Notes under the pieces: model-generated
The model's input: only the letters and a program-made list of their open reading frames with translations
What the model was told of the DNA's origin: nothing
The model's database searches: none
Program-made: the position numbers and the translations under genes
NCBI GenBank assembly: GCA_045596285.1
Contig: JAZOCA010000080.1
Coordinates: 1 to 19,125, forward strand
Reading direction: 5' to 3'
DNA from: HGM11416 sp045596285
GTDB lineage: Bacteria > Bacillota > Clostridia > Christensenellales > Borkfalkiaceae
DNA: 19,125 nucleotides
Part shown: positions 1-6,780 of the stretch, in pieces
Position numbering within the stretch: the first letter of the stretch is position 1
Layout of the letters: each line of letters opens with the position of its first letter

Positions 1-111
1 AAAAGTGAAACCCGTTGACGGGTAGCAGGTAATAAGTGCATGACTGGCAGGTCAAATAAAAAGCACATTTGTGCTAGCCAGTGAACAAGGGCTATGCCCG
101 AAAAATAAAAA
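1..111. repeat. Hairpin-rich intergenic segment at window edge
   Basis: There is no gene here. Three short perfect hairpins lie in a row: ACCCGT/ACGGGT at 10-23, AGCACA/TGTGCT at 62-75 and GGGC/GCCC at 89-99. The segment lies beyond the terminator of the MazG-end operon. It may be part of a dispersed intergenic repeat that continues outside the window, but nothing in the window repeats it. Confidence 0.35.
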
Positions 112-130
112 CCACCCGATATTCGGGTGG
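100..130 (-). terminator. Intrinsic terminator of the five-gene operon
   Basis: CCACCCGA (112-119) pairs perfectly with TCGGGTGG (123-130) around a 3-nt loop. Read on the minus strand, the stem is followed by TTTTTATTTTT. It lies 11 bp beyond the stop codon of the MazG-like gene, so it closes the minus-strand operon that starts near 4036. Confidence 0.85.
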
Positions 131-141
131 ATGTTTATTGT

Positions 142-525
142 TTATTTATTTTGTTTTTCTATTGCGAGTTTAAGTTTTTCGTGCGGGTCTTCCCAAGTGC
201 TGGGCTTTACCGTTTTGCCCATTGCGTTGTAATGGGGTTTGCCGTCTTCCCAAAGTTTGCTCATATTAGCGCCGTGAACTATATCGAAAAGTTCGTCTGG
301 CTTTACGCCCATTTCTACTAAAGTTCCAAGTGCGAAATAAATAAGATCTATCATGGCGTCTGCCTGTTCTACTATTTCATCTGCTTCTAAAAATTCGTCT
401 ATTTCTTCAAGCATCCAACAGTAGCGTTTTTTTGCTCTATCTGCATCCATAAAGGTGGGTTTATCTTTTGCGGGGTGGCCGAATGAAAGATGAAACTGCT
501 TTACCTGTTCCCAGTTTTTATTCAT
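142..525 (-). CDS. MazG-like / PRA-PH-fold NTP pyrophosphohydrolase
   Basis: This 127-residue protein belongs by motif to the all-alpha NTP pyrophosphohydrolases (MazG / phosphoribosyl-ATP pyrophosphatase-like). These cleave nucleoside triphosphates to monophosphate and pyrophosphate with Mg2+ held by acidic residues. The ExxE...ExxD signature is visible: E40-E41-x-x-E44, then E53-x-x-D56 and D60. The tail around HGANMSKLWEDGK (residues 84-96) matches the longer versions of the family that carry a conserved Asn-Met-Ser-Lys stretch. The start has AGAGG about 8 nt upstream. It is the last gene of the operon, 18 bp after the CYTH gene and just before a terminator. The nucleotide substrate cannot be read from sequence; a house-cleaning role or a role tied to its operon partners is inference. 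Confidence 0.85.
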   Translation of the reverse strand: MNKNWEQVKQFHLSFGHPAKDKPTFMDADRAKKRYCWMLEEIDEFLEADEIVEQADAMIDLIYFALGTLVEMGVKPDELFDIVHGANMSKLWEDGKPHYNAMGKTVKPSTWEDPHEKLKLAIEKQNK

Positions 526-543
526 AAATAACCTCTCTTGTGT

Positions 544-1158
544 TTAATCTTTGTATTTACCCCTTAGGTAAAGGTCGTAATCTTTTTCTTTTAGGTATAG
601 TTCTACGTAGCCGATTTTAACCGGAGTATATTTATCTTTTGTTAAAATGCCTTGGTTTAAAAGAAGTTCTTCTATGCGCACTTTTTCTTTTGTAATATCT
701 ATATCGCCCTTTTCAAAATGGCATTCCGCTTCTAAAAATAAACCGATATCTTCAACTTCGTCTAAAGAAATAATAACGTTATCAAGATGATATTCTTTTC
801 TGTTTTTTACTACGGGGCAAAGGACTTCTAAAGAGTATGCCTTTAAAAATTCTTCAAAACAATTAAACTCCTTTTTTTCTAAGCCGATATGTAAAAGTAG
901 GTCTATAAGCGCGTTATTAGCGCTTTTAATATCGTTAATATTAAATGAAGTTTCTCTGCAATAGGTGTGCGAAAGGTCGCCTGCAAACAATTTAAAGTCA
1001 ATTCTAGCCGAGTTTCTAACCCTTAAAAAATTGCCTGCGGTAAATAAAAATCCGTTTGGTAGGTCGTAATAGATATCCGTTTGCCCCTTTTGTTTTACAA
1101 GGGGTAAATTTATTTGGGGCAACCCTGTAAGTTTGTATTTAAGTTCGAATTCTATCAT
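544..1158 (-). CDS. CYTH-domain protein (class IV cyclase / triphosphatase-like)
   Basis: This protein has 204 residues. The N-terminal E3-x-E5-x-K7 (IEFELKYKL) is the CYTH hallmark, followed by the R-x-R strand (LRVRN, residues 46-50), basic K118/R120 and the acidic strand LDEVEDIGLFLEAE (132-145). CYTH enzymes form a beta-barrel tunnel that binds triphosphate groups with divalent metal. Known activities are class IV adenylate cyclase, thiamine triphosphatase and inorganic triphosphatase, and the sequence does not choose among them. I use ATG at 1158: AGGTG lies 6 nt before it, whereas the GTG three codons upstream (1167) overlaps that Shine-Dalgarno site. It starts 12 bp after the membrane gene and is followed 18 bp later by the MazG-like gene. 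No CHAD domain is attached. Confidence 0.85.
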   Translation of the reverse strand: MIEFELKYKLTGLPQINLPLVKQKGQTDIYYDLPNGFLFTAGNFLRVRNSARIDFKLFAGDLSHTYCRETSFNINDIKSANNALIDLLLHIGLEKKEFNCFEEFLKAYSLEVLCPVVKNRKEYHLDNVIISLDEVEDIGLFLEAECHFEKGDIDITKEKVRIEELLLNQGILTKDKYTPVKIGYVELYLKEKDYDLYLRGKYKD

Positions 1159-1170
1159 AAAATTCACCTA

Positions 1171-2505
1171 TTAAGAAAGAATTTGTATTGCGTTTTCCGC
1201 TTTGTTTTTATTGCAGTCGGCATCTTGCGCAAGCGCGGTAAAAGCGCATTGCTGGGCAATTTGGCGATAAACCTTGATTTCTTCGGGGGAAGAATTGTCG
1301 TAAGGTTGCGCGCTATCTTTTATAGCAAATATGCTTTCTTTAGCGGTTTCGTTAAGTGAAAAATAGTAGTATAGTTTAAAGTTTGCAGACTGTAAACCCT
1401 TGGTAAGTTCTTCTACTGCGTTAGAAGAAGCGATAAATAACGTCGCTATATCGGTTACTTTTTCAAATCTAATATCAAGCGATTTGCAATGGCGCGGAAT
1501 AAGATGTTCGTATTTGCTTAAAAGTTTTTGCTGTAATTTTTCGCTTTCGTTATAAACGTGTTCGTTTAAGTATTTAGCGGCGTTTATAGCGGCAGTACCG
1601 CGTGTTACGTTACAATCCATCACTATGCCGTGAAAAACTATTTCTTTTTCGAAAAATCCAAGTGTAGAAATTGCGTTTTTAAGCGCGAGTTCTAAACTTT
1701 CTATACCGAAAAAGGTTTGGAAGAAATGTTCGTAAACGTCCGTTTCGGGCGAGAATTTATCCGTTCCGTGTTGAGTTATTTGCGAAACTAAAATAGGTAT
1801 GTGAAGTTTGTTTGCAACCGCTTCGCCAAGTATTACGTTTCTGCTAAATGGAATTATAACGTAGGGAATGTGAATCGCACCGTCGTCTTTAGGGTAGTTT
1901 TCAACGATTTTGCTTATCATAACGGAAACGTAATTAGTCATTATATCTAACAATTCTTGCACGTGTGATGCCGCTAGGGTGTATATGTAATACTTAGTAG
2001 AGAGCATATTTCTGCCGTCTATTAGTCTTTCGTTAACGCTTTTGTGCATGCTTTGCGAAGTTAAATAAATTAAATTACTTGCAAGTTTTATGGTTGAATC
2101 GTTTGCGGAAAGGCAGTTGGTACGGTAATGTTCTCTGGTGGTTTTTACACCAAAAGATTCTAAGGTGTTTTTAACGTGCACAACACTTTGTTCGTGGGCT
2201 ATTTCGTCTATTTTTTGCCTTAGTATTTCGCTAAACTCGTTGGTTTTTTCTTCCATTACGGCAGTAAGTTTTGGCGACATTTGTTGTTCGGCAATTTCTT
2301 TCATTTTTTCTTCAATAATGCCCGTGATAATAGAGTAGATTGAAATTAGCGCAGATACGAAAGAAATAATCATACCAACGTAATCGGGAAAGAAATCTTT
2401 AACCACGTCAACGGCAAGCGCAATAACGCCTGCAAGGGCAAGTAACGCAGAAATTATTGTGCGCAAGTTTAAAAACGCGGGCTTTTTTGCGGGGGTATTA
2501 TTCAT
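1171..2505 (-). CDS. Membrane-anchored protein with a phosphoribosyltransferase-like region
   Basis: This protein has 444 residues. Two hydrophobic segments (about 16-33 and 42-63) form an N-terminal hairpin anchor. A charged helical stretch follows (65-107), then a soluble domain. Residues 213-242 (IPYVIIPFSRNVILGEAVANK and on) resemble the strand-loop-helix at the start of type I phosphoribosyltransferases, and 289-313 (IVFHGIVMDCNVTRGTAA) sits where the PRPP loop would be. However, the expected Asp-Asp and Thr-Gly-x-Thr are replaced by DCNVTRGTA, so it may be a degenerate or divergent PRTase fold. I do not recognise a named family. ATG 2505 has AAGGAG just upstream; a longer reading from 2541 lacks a better site. 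Its start overlaps the radical SAM stop by 8 bp, which suggests translational coupling. Function unknown; the PRTase reading is tentative. Confidence 0.7.
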   Translation of the reverse strand: MNNTPAKKPAFLNLRTIISALLALAGVIALAVDVVKDFFPDYVGMIISFVSALISIYSIITGIIEEKMKEIAEQQMSPKLTAVMEEKTNEFSEILRQKIDEIAHEQSVVHVKNTLESFGVKTTREHYRTNCLSANDSTIKLASNLIYLTSQSMHKSVNERLIDGRNMLSTKYYIYTLAASHVQELLDIMTNYVSVMISKIVENYPKDDGAIHIPYVIIPFSRNVILGEAVANKLHIPILVSQITQHGTDKFSPETDVYEHFFQTFFGIESLELALKNAISTLGFFEKEIVFHGIVMDCNVTRGTAAINAAKYLNEHVYNESEKLQQKLLSKYEHLIPRHCKSLDIRFEKVTDIATLFIASSNAVEELTKGLQSANFKLYYYFSLNETAKESIFAIKDSAQPYDNSSPEEIKVYRQIAQQCAFTALAQDADCNKNKAENAIQILS

Positions 2506-3247
2506 AATCCTTCTCCTTCGTGTTTTGTAAAGTGGCTTCAACCAGTTCTTTATCGCTTTCGTAACATCTTCCGCCTTTTTGCTCTATATAATCCTTGATG
2601 TCTTGATAGCGCGAGTGTGTTACGTACAATAAGTTTCTATTTTGCCATTGACAGTATTTGATTACCGCCTGATATTTGCCTTCTATATATTCTTTGTAAA
2701 ATTCAGAATTTTCGTCTACGTAAAGCGCGCCTATAACGAAATCTTTGCAAAGTGGAATAAAATCGTCTATCAACGCAACGTATTCTTCAAATTCAATAAA
2801 GGGCAGTATGGGTTTTAATAAAACGTTCGTGGGTATATTTAGTGCCTTTATGCGTTTTACCATACTTAATCTTTCTTGGTAAGTTGATGCGTAAGGCTCT
2901 ATTTGGTAAAGGCTTTTTCCGCATGATAGCGAAATGGCAAGTTTTATAATCGCACGTCCTTTTTTGTTAAAGTCTGCAATTATCTTTAACTCTTCGTCCG
3001 TCCAAACGCATTTCGTAGAAACGCTTAAGGTAACGGTTTTGTCTAATTTTTCGGCATACGTTAGTAAATTTTTAATATATTCTTGCGATTGCTGAATTAG
3101 TTCCGCGTCGCAAATAGGGTACATTACCGTGTTTGTTCGCTCTATTTCGTCGAAGGTGGGAAACAGCGGTTCGGCATCCCAAGAAGAAAAACAATAAACG
3201 CAACCGTTTGTGCAAGGGTTTATTCCGGAAAAGAATTTTCTGTTCAT
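2498..3247 (-). CDS. Radical SAM protein (SplB-like group)
   Basis: This protein has 249 residues. C12-x3-C16-x2-C19 (PCTNGCVYCF) is the radical SAM motif that holds a [4Fe-4S] cluster binding S-adenosylmethionine. The Cys positions near the N-terminus, the following TLSVSTK and KLAISLSC strands and the LLKPILPF strand fit a compact TIM-barrel core. The overall look is of the SplB-like / DNA repair photolyase-like radical SAM group rather than a SPASM enzyme, since no C-terminal Cys cluster is seen. The substrate is unknown. One base separates its ATG from the stop of the HD gene, and its own stop overlaps the next start by 8 bp, so it is the coupled second gene of the operon. Confidence 0.85.
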   Translation of the reverse strand: MNRKFFSGINPCTNGCVYCFSSWDAEPLFPTFDEIERTNTVMYPICDAELIQQSQEYIKNLLTYAEKLDKTVTLSVSTKCVWTDEELKIIADFNKKGRAIIKLAISLSCGKSLYQIEPYASTYQERLSMVKRIKALNIPTNVLLKPILPFIEFEEYVALIDDFIPLCKDFVIGALYVDENSEFYKEYIEGKYQAVIKYCQWQNRNLLYVTHSRYQDIKDYIEQKGGRCYESDKELVEATLQNTKEKDYE

Positions 3248-3248
3248 T

Positions 3249-3986
3249 TTAGTTTTCTCCTAAAAAGCCCTTCCACTCTGAAATAAACGCCTTTATAAAA
3301 TCGTTCATAACCCTATTTTTTTCTTGCCCAAGCGCCTTTGCCGTGGGTGTGTTAAGGGTGAGTGCTAAGCGAATTAATTTATTGTGCATATGGTGAATGG
3401 TGCTTGCTTCCTTAAAACCGTCGTAATACTTTTCTTGTTGGTAAAGTTCAACGTTTTCGTCGTAATCGGGCAGGTTGTGGCTAAAACCGTATTTAAAGGT
3501 GCGAACAACCCCTATAGCTCCCATTGCATCAAGATTATCTGCATCCTGAATGATAAGCGTTTCAATGTCGAAATCTTGCTTTTCGCCGTTAAAATTATAG
3601 TCTTCGTGATGTAAAACGGCGTTTTTTATCTTTTCACGCTGAAGGTCGGTAAGGTCAAGCCCTTTAATCACTTCTTCCACGTAAACAAGGCTTTCTTGGG
3701 GCGAAACGTATTTATTTTCATCCGTGCGCATCCATCTGTGAGCATCGTGAAGTATGGCGGAAATTATTAAAACCTTTTCATCTCCCCCTTCGTTAAGTCC
3801 GATTAAAATCGCATAGCGAAGCACGCGCGTGATATGTTGAATATCGTGCCCGTCCGTAGAGTTTTTGTATATTCCGTTTTTATCCCCTAAAAGATGGTCT
3901 ATTAAGTCCTTATTTCTTTCTATAACGCAATCTACTTTACAAAATGCGTCTTTAGCGGGTAAGAGTGATGTTTTTTCGTTTTTCAT
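3249..3986 (-). CDS. HD-domain phosphohydrolase (YedJ/YpgQ-like)
   Basis: This 245-residue soluble protein has the metal-binding residues of the HD superfamily: H51 (GHDIQH), H80-D81 (ILHDAHRW), H126-H127 (VLHHEDY) and D148/D150 in IIQDADNLDAMGAIGVVRTF. This pattern and size match the YedJ/YpgQ type. B. subtilis YpgQ is known as a dNTP pyrophosphatase, but substrate preference cannot be read here. AAGGAAA lies 7 nt before ATG 3986. It is the first gene of the five-gene operon. The promoter at 4043-4071 gives a leader of about 50 nt that carries a palindrome. Confidence 0.88.
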   Translation of the reverse strand: MKNEKTSLLPAKDAFCKVDCVIERNKDLIDHLLGDKNGIYKNSTDGHDIQHITRVLRYAILIGLNEGGDEKVLIISAILHDAHRWMRTDENKYVSPQESLVYVEEVIKGLDLTDLQREKIKNAVLHHEDYNFNGEKQDFDIETLIIQDADNLDAMGAIGVVRTFKYGFSHNLPDYDENVELYQQEKYYDGFKEASTIHHMHNKLIRLALTLNTPTAKALGQEKNRVMNDFIKAFISEWKGFLGEN

Positions 3987-4003
3987 ATTAGTTTCCTTAA
4001 ATT

Positions 4004-4033
4004 TTGGTTAATATATTTTATATATTTAACCAA
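4004..4033. promoter_or_regulatory. 30-bp palindrome in operon leader, possible operator
   Basis: TTGGTTAA (4004-4011) and TTAACCAA (4026-4033) are perfect inverted arms around an AT-only centre that is itself nearly symmetrical. It sits just after the predicted transcription start (about 4036) of the HD operon and ends 17 bp before the HD start codon. A repressor site is the simplest reading; an RNA hairpin in the leader is also possible. Confidence 0.55.
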
Positions 4034-4042
4034 CTGCCTATA

Positions 4043-4071
4043 AGTATACAGTAAATTTACGTAAATGTCAA
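4043..4071 (-). promoter_or_regulatory. Sigma-A-type promoter of the five-gene operon
   Basis: On the minus strand, TTGACA (4071-4066), a 17-bp spacer and TATACT (4048-4043) are almost consensus. The spacer holds two overlapping 10-bp palindromes, GTAAATTTAC (4051-4060) and TTTACGTAAA (4056-4065), which could be a second operator. Confidence 0.85.
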
Positions 4072-4285
4072 TATAAAAATATAAAAACCAAAAAAAGTAA
4101 AAGGGCAATAGTTTATTATCCTGTTAGTGCTTCTCTTATGTGAATACCGCAAACTCGCGACCCAAAAAAAATATCAAATATGGCCGTTAATCGCGCTATA
4201 GGCGGGCTTTTTCATAAAAACAAGTTAAAAATAGGCGTGTAGTTAAAGTTTTTTTATTAATATAGCCTTTTAATTTTTTAAAAAT
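4072..4285. other. Non-coding stretch between two minus-strand units
   Basis: I see no convincing gene. The segment holds one copy of the dispersed 16-bp motif (4187-4202) and otherwise AT-rich DNA. A 60-codon reading frame on the minus strand (4196-4378) lacks a ribosome site and runs through the terminator element. Confidence 0.6.
4187..4202 (+). repeat. Dispersed 16-bp intergenic motif, copy 1
   Basis: TTAATCGCGCTATAGG, followed after five bases by a T-run. It differs by one base from the motif at 15697 and 16841 (TTAATCGTGCTATAG). No plus-strand gene precedes it, so it is not an obvious terminator here. Confidence 0.6.
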
Positions 4286-4426
4286 AAAAGCCGTATCTGT
4301 TAAATACGACTTTTTTGTGATAATTAAAAATTTTGATGCTTTTATTGAATGGACACAAATAAAAAAATGTGGGTGCATTTTTGTAAAAGATTATGCACCC
4401 ATTTTAGTTCGACAAATTGAAATTTG
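4286..4426 (-). repeat. 3' hairpin element, copy 1 (after ktrA), with terminator
   Basis: This is the first of three similar elements (others at 10153-10297 and 11203-11353). All sit directly after the stop codon of a minus-strand gene. In minus-strand order it has the tail AATTTGTCGAACTAAAAT, a strong stem TGGGTGCAT/ATGCACCCA (4370-4378 with 4393-4401) followed by seven Ts (a good intrinsic terminator), then the block complementary to TAATTAAAAATTTTGATGC, and an outer hairpin near 4287-4312. The tail contains ACAAATT-GA-AATTTGT, a palindrome next to the stop codon. Confidence 0.75.
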
Positions 4427-4431
4427 TGGGT

Positions 4432-5082
4432 TTACGTTAATTTGCTCAATTTTGCCGTGTTAGCGATAACGATCAGCGTCGTTTCTGCATCAAGTACCTG
4501 CTCGGGATTGATATTTACGTTGACCTTCTCGCCTTTCTTGATAGCAACAATATTGAAGCCGTATTTTTTACGGAGATTCAACTCAATCAGGTTCTTACCA
4601 CACCACTCTTTCTTCACGTCGATTTCAACCATAGACACGTCACGCGATAGAGAGATCATATCGATAAATCCAGAACTAAGTAGATTCTTTGCAAGGCGTA
4701 TGCCCGACTCTTTTTCAGGGAAAACCACTTGATCTGCGCCTACCCGAAGCAATATCTTTTGGTGCATCTCATTAGCACATTTTGCGATAACCTTTTTAAC
4801 GCCTGCCTCCTTGCAAAGCGTTACAGCCATCACACTTCCCTCAAGGTTGCTAGCCATACAAATGACTACGGTATCAATATTGCCAATGCCAAGACGGGAG
4901 ATAACCTCTGCATTTGCCACGTCGGCACATTTGCACACGGGCAGATATGCGGCGGCATCATTTACGATTTGCTCTTCGGCATCTACGGCAATGACTTCCA
5001 TACCGTTCTCTACAAGCTCTCTTGCTACGGCTAAGCCGTATCTTCCAAGTCCAAAGACTGCATATGTTTTCTTTGCTTTCAT
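4432..5082 (-). CDS. ktrA: KtrA, RCK regulatory subunit of the Ktr potassium transporter
   Basis: This protein has 216 residues. The N-terminal TrkA-N/RCK domain starts with the Rossmann glycine motif G11-L-G-R-Y-G16, with D34 at the end of strand 2 for the nucleotide ribose. The C-terminal TrkA-C (RCK_C) domain spans about residues 135-216. KtrA forms a cytosolic octameric ring that gates the membrane subunit KtrB in response to ATP/ADP; c-di-AMP binds RCK_C in Firmicutes. The length fits B. subtilis KtrA. It lies 11 bp after ktrB, whose stop codon runs into the GGAG of ktrA. A strong terminator follows within 31 bp. Base composition looks richer in GC than the flanking operon and helicase. 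Confidence 0.93.
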   Translation of the reverse strand: MKAKKTYAVFGLGRYGLAVARELVENGMEVIAVDAEEQIVNDAAAYLPVCKCADVANAEVISRLGIGNIDTVVICMASNLEGSVMAVTLCKEAGVKKVIAKCANEMHQKILLRVGADQVVFPEKESGIRLAKNLLSSGFIDMISLSRDVSMVEIDVKKEWCGKNLIELNLRKKYGFNIVAIKKGEKVNVNINPEQVLDAETTLIVIANTAKLSKLT

Positions 5083-5093
5083 TGTTCTTCTCC

Positions 5094-6455
5094 TTATCCT
5101 ATACTGATATCTTCCGTTGGTTCAGAAATTACGTTTTGATTTTTATTTTTACTGCCAAGCGCCACCGCAAGTGAGATGGGGCCGACTCTGCCCAAATACA
5201 TCGTTACGATGATAATTAATTTTCCAAACGTGTTAAGCTTTGCCGTCAAATTTCTTGAAAGCCCGACGGTTGCCGTTGCACTGACCGTTTCATAGACCGC
5301 ATCAATAGCAGAAGCAGAACTTGTTGCCATCAAGAGTATGGTAGCTGTAGCGCAAATTGTAAGGAACATCACAGCGACTGCAACCGCCTTTTTTATTGAT
5401 TCTTCAGAGATACTGCGACCAAATAACGTTGCTTCCTTTTGATTTCTTATCGTAGCGAACGCAGAACAGATGAGAATCGCGACGGTTACTGTTTTAATAC
5501 CACCAGCCGTTCCAACGGGCGAACCGCCGATCAGCATCAAAATAATAGATACGGCGGTTGAGGCGTTTGTCAAATTTTCTTGCGGGATTGAGGCAAAGCC
5601 TGCTGTTCTTGTGGTGACTGATTGGAAAAATGATACCTGGATTTTATCAAATAGGGACATATTTCCAATCGTCATAGGGTTAGAATATTCAAAAATAAAA
5701 ATGAAAATTCCGCCCATAAATATAAGTGCTGCCGTAACTGTAATCGCTATTTTAGAATGTAAGGTCAAATGCTTAAATATTTTGCGTGTTTTTTTCGAAC
5801 GGCCCTTAATAACACGCAAAACGTCCCACCATACTATATATCCGAGGCCACCAAGAATAATGAGCGCGGAAGTTACGATGTTGATTAAGGGATTAGTGGC
5901 GTAATTGCAAAGGCTGTTTTCTGCAATGATGTCAATACCTGCGTTGCAGAAGGCGGAAACGGAATTGAACACCGATATCCAGATGCCCTTTGCACCAAAT
6001 TCGGGGATAAACACAAGCATATACAGAACCGCGCCTATGCCTTCAATGATTAGCGTACCGAACAGTACGTTCTTAACGAATTTCGCAAGCCCAGACATCG
6101 TATTAAGATTGAAGGCATCTTGAATGAGTAATCGGTCACTGATGCCCATTTTTCTATTGATAAGAAGCATGAGCCCCGACATAATAGTGATGATACCAAG
6201 TCCTCCGACCTGTATCAAAAGCAATATGACGATCTGCCCGAACACGCTCCAAGTAGTCACCGTGGGAAGGGTGACGAGCCCCGTCACGCAGGTGGAAGTG
6301 GTCGCAGTGAAAAGTGCGTCAAGATAGGGCACAGCTTCACCGTTTGCGGAGCTAATCGGCAATGCCAAAAGTCCGCTTCCTATGAGAATGGTCACGAGGA
6401 AGCTGAGCAATATGATCTGCGTGGTTGAGAGAGTAAGTTTCTTTTTCCTAACCAT
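5094..6455 (-). CDS. ktrB: KtrB, membrane subunit of the Ktr potassium transporter
   Basis: This 453-residue membrane protein of the TrkH/KtrB superfamily has four M-P-M repeats, and all four pore loops are visible: TSTCVTGL (53-60), NSVSAFCNAG (164-173), TTRTAGF (281-287) and TVSATATVGL (390-399). The single Gly of each filter is kept. The GGSPVGTAGGIKT stretch (310-322) matches the intramembrane loop that gates the pore. It imports K+, coupled to Na+ in studied homologues. ATG 6455 has AAGGAAA 5 nt upstream; a longer reading to 6488 would start inside the leader hairpin. It is co-transcribed with ktrA from 6536-6564. The length is usual for the family and nothing is missing. Confidence 0.93.
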   Translation of the reverse strand: MVRKKKLTLSTTQIILLSFLVTILIGSGLLALPISSANGEAVPYLDALFTATTSTCVTGLVTLPTVTTWSVFGQIVILLLIQVGGLGIITIMSGLMLLINRKMGISDRLLIQDAFNLNTMSGLAKFVKNVLFGTLIIEGIGAVLYMLVFIPEFGAKGIWISVFNSVSAFCNAGIDIIAENSLCNYATNPLINIVTSALIILGGLGYIVWWDVLRVIKGRSKKTRKIFKHLTLHSKIAITVTAALIFMGGIFIFIFEYSNPMTIGNMSLFDKIQVSFFQSVTTRTAGFASIPQENLTNASTAVSIILMLIGGSPVGTAGGIKTVTVAILICSAFATIRNQKEATLFGRSISEESIKKAVAVAVMFLTICATATILLMATSSASAIDAVYETVSATATVGLSRNLTAKLNTFGKLIIIVTMYLGRVGPISLAVALGSKNKNQNVISEPTEDISIG

Positions 6456-6467
6456 AAAATTTCCTTC

Positions 6468-6512
6468 TAAAAAATATAAAGGAACCAACGTCCTCTTCAG
6501 TCAGCTGGTTCC
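6468..6512 (-). terminator. Terminator-like hairpin in the ktrB leader (possible attenuator)
   Basis: In the roughly 74-nt leader between the ktr start site (about 6529) and ATG 6455, GGAACCA pairs with TGGTTCC (6506-6512 with 6481-6487). On the minus strand the stem is followed by TTTATATTTTTT, as in an intrinsic terminator. A five-codon frame, ATG GAA CCA GCT GAC TGA, starts in the ascending arm. No c-di-AMP (ydaO-type) riboswitch fits in so short a leader. Confidence 0.55.
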
Positions 6513-6535
6513 ATTTATGATTATTCTTTTTTGCA

Positions 6536-6564
6536 ATTATACCACATTTTACCGTTTATGTCAA
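6536..6564 (-). promoter_or_regulatory. Consensus sigma-A promoter of ktrBA
   Basis: On the minus strand, TTGACA (6564-6559), a 17-bp spacer and TATAAT (6541-6536): both boxes match consensus exactly. Confidence 0.9.
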
Positions 6565-6597
6565 TATATTTTGTTCGGCATATTAATAAATGATAAA

Positions 6598-6744
6598 ATG
6601 CCGTTTGAAGATTTGGAACCGCAAAATGGCTTTGATGAAGTTCTCATAGTACATATGGGTTCTGCTCGCAAATTTAAGGTTGAACTAACTTGGCAAGATA
6701 AAGACGGAAATGAACATAAAGATGAACAATTTTGTTCCATATAA
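6598..6744 (+). pseudogene. Orphan 48-codon fragment, possible 3' remnant of a gene
   Basis: The frame MPFEDLEPQNGFDEVLIVHM and on, ending KDEQFCSI, has protein-like composition. It ends 8 bp before a strong plus-strand terminator, as a real gene end would. It has no ribosome site, and its 5' side runs straight into the ktrB promoter (6536-6564) on the opposite strand. The likely reading is the 3' end of a gene cut off when the ktrBA unit arrived or when DNA was deleted. I recognise no family. It could also be a chance frame. Confidence 0.4.
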
Positions 6745-6751
6745 GAATACG

Positions 6752-6780
6752 TAAAAGCCGAAGATTAACTTCGGCTTTTA
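6752..6780 (+). terminator. Strong intrinsic terminator after the orphan fragment
   Basis: TAAAAGCCGAAG (6752-6763) pairs over 12 bp with CTTCGGCTTTTA (6769-6780) around a 5-nt loop. The A/T arms make it work in both directions. Confidence 0.8.

Noticed and set aside
1159..1167. GTG start for the CYTH gene, three codons upstream
   Set aside because: The GTG overlaps the AGGTG ribosome site that serves the ATG at 1158.
4196..4378. 60-codon minus-strand frame after ktrA
   Set aside because: It runs through the terminator element, has no Shine-Dalgarno site and has a low-complexity AT-driven composition.
6456..6529. c-di-AMP (ydaO/yuaA) riboswitch upstream of ktrB
   Set aside because: The leader is only about 74 nt and shows a single hairpin; the known riboswitch is well over 100 nt with two pseudo-symmetric halves.
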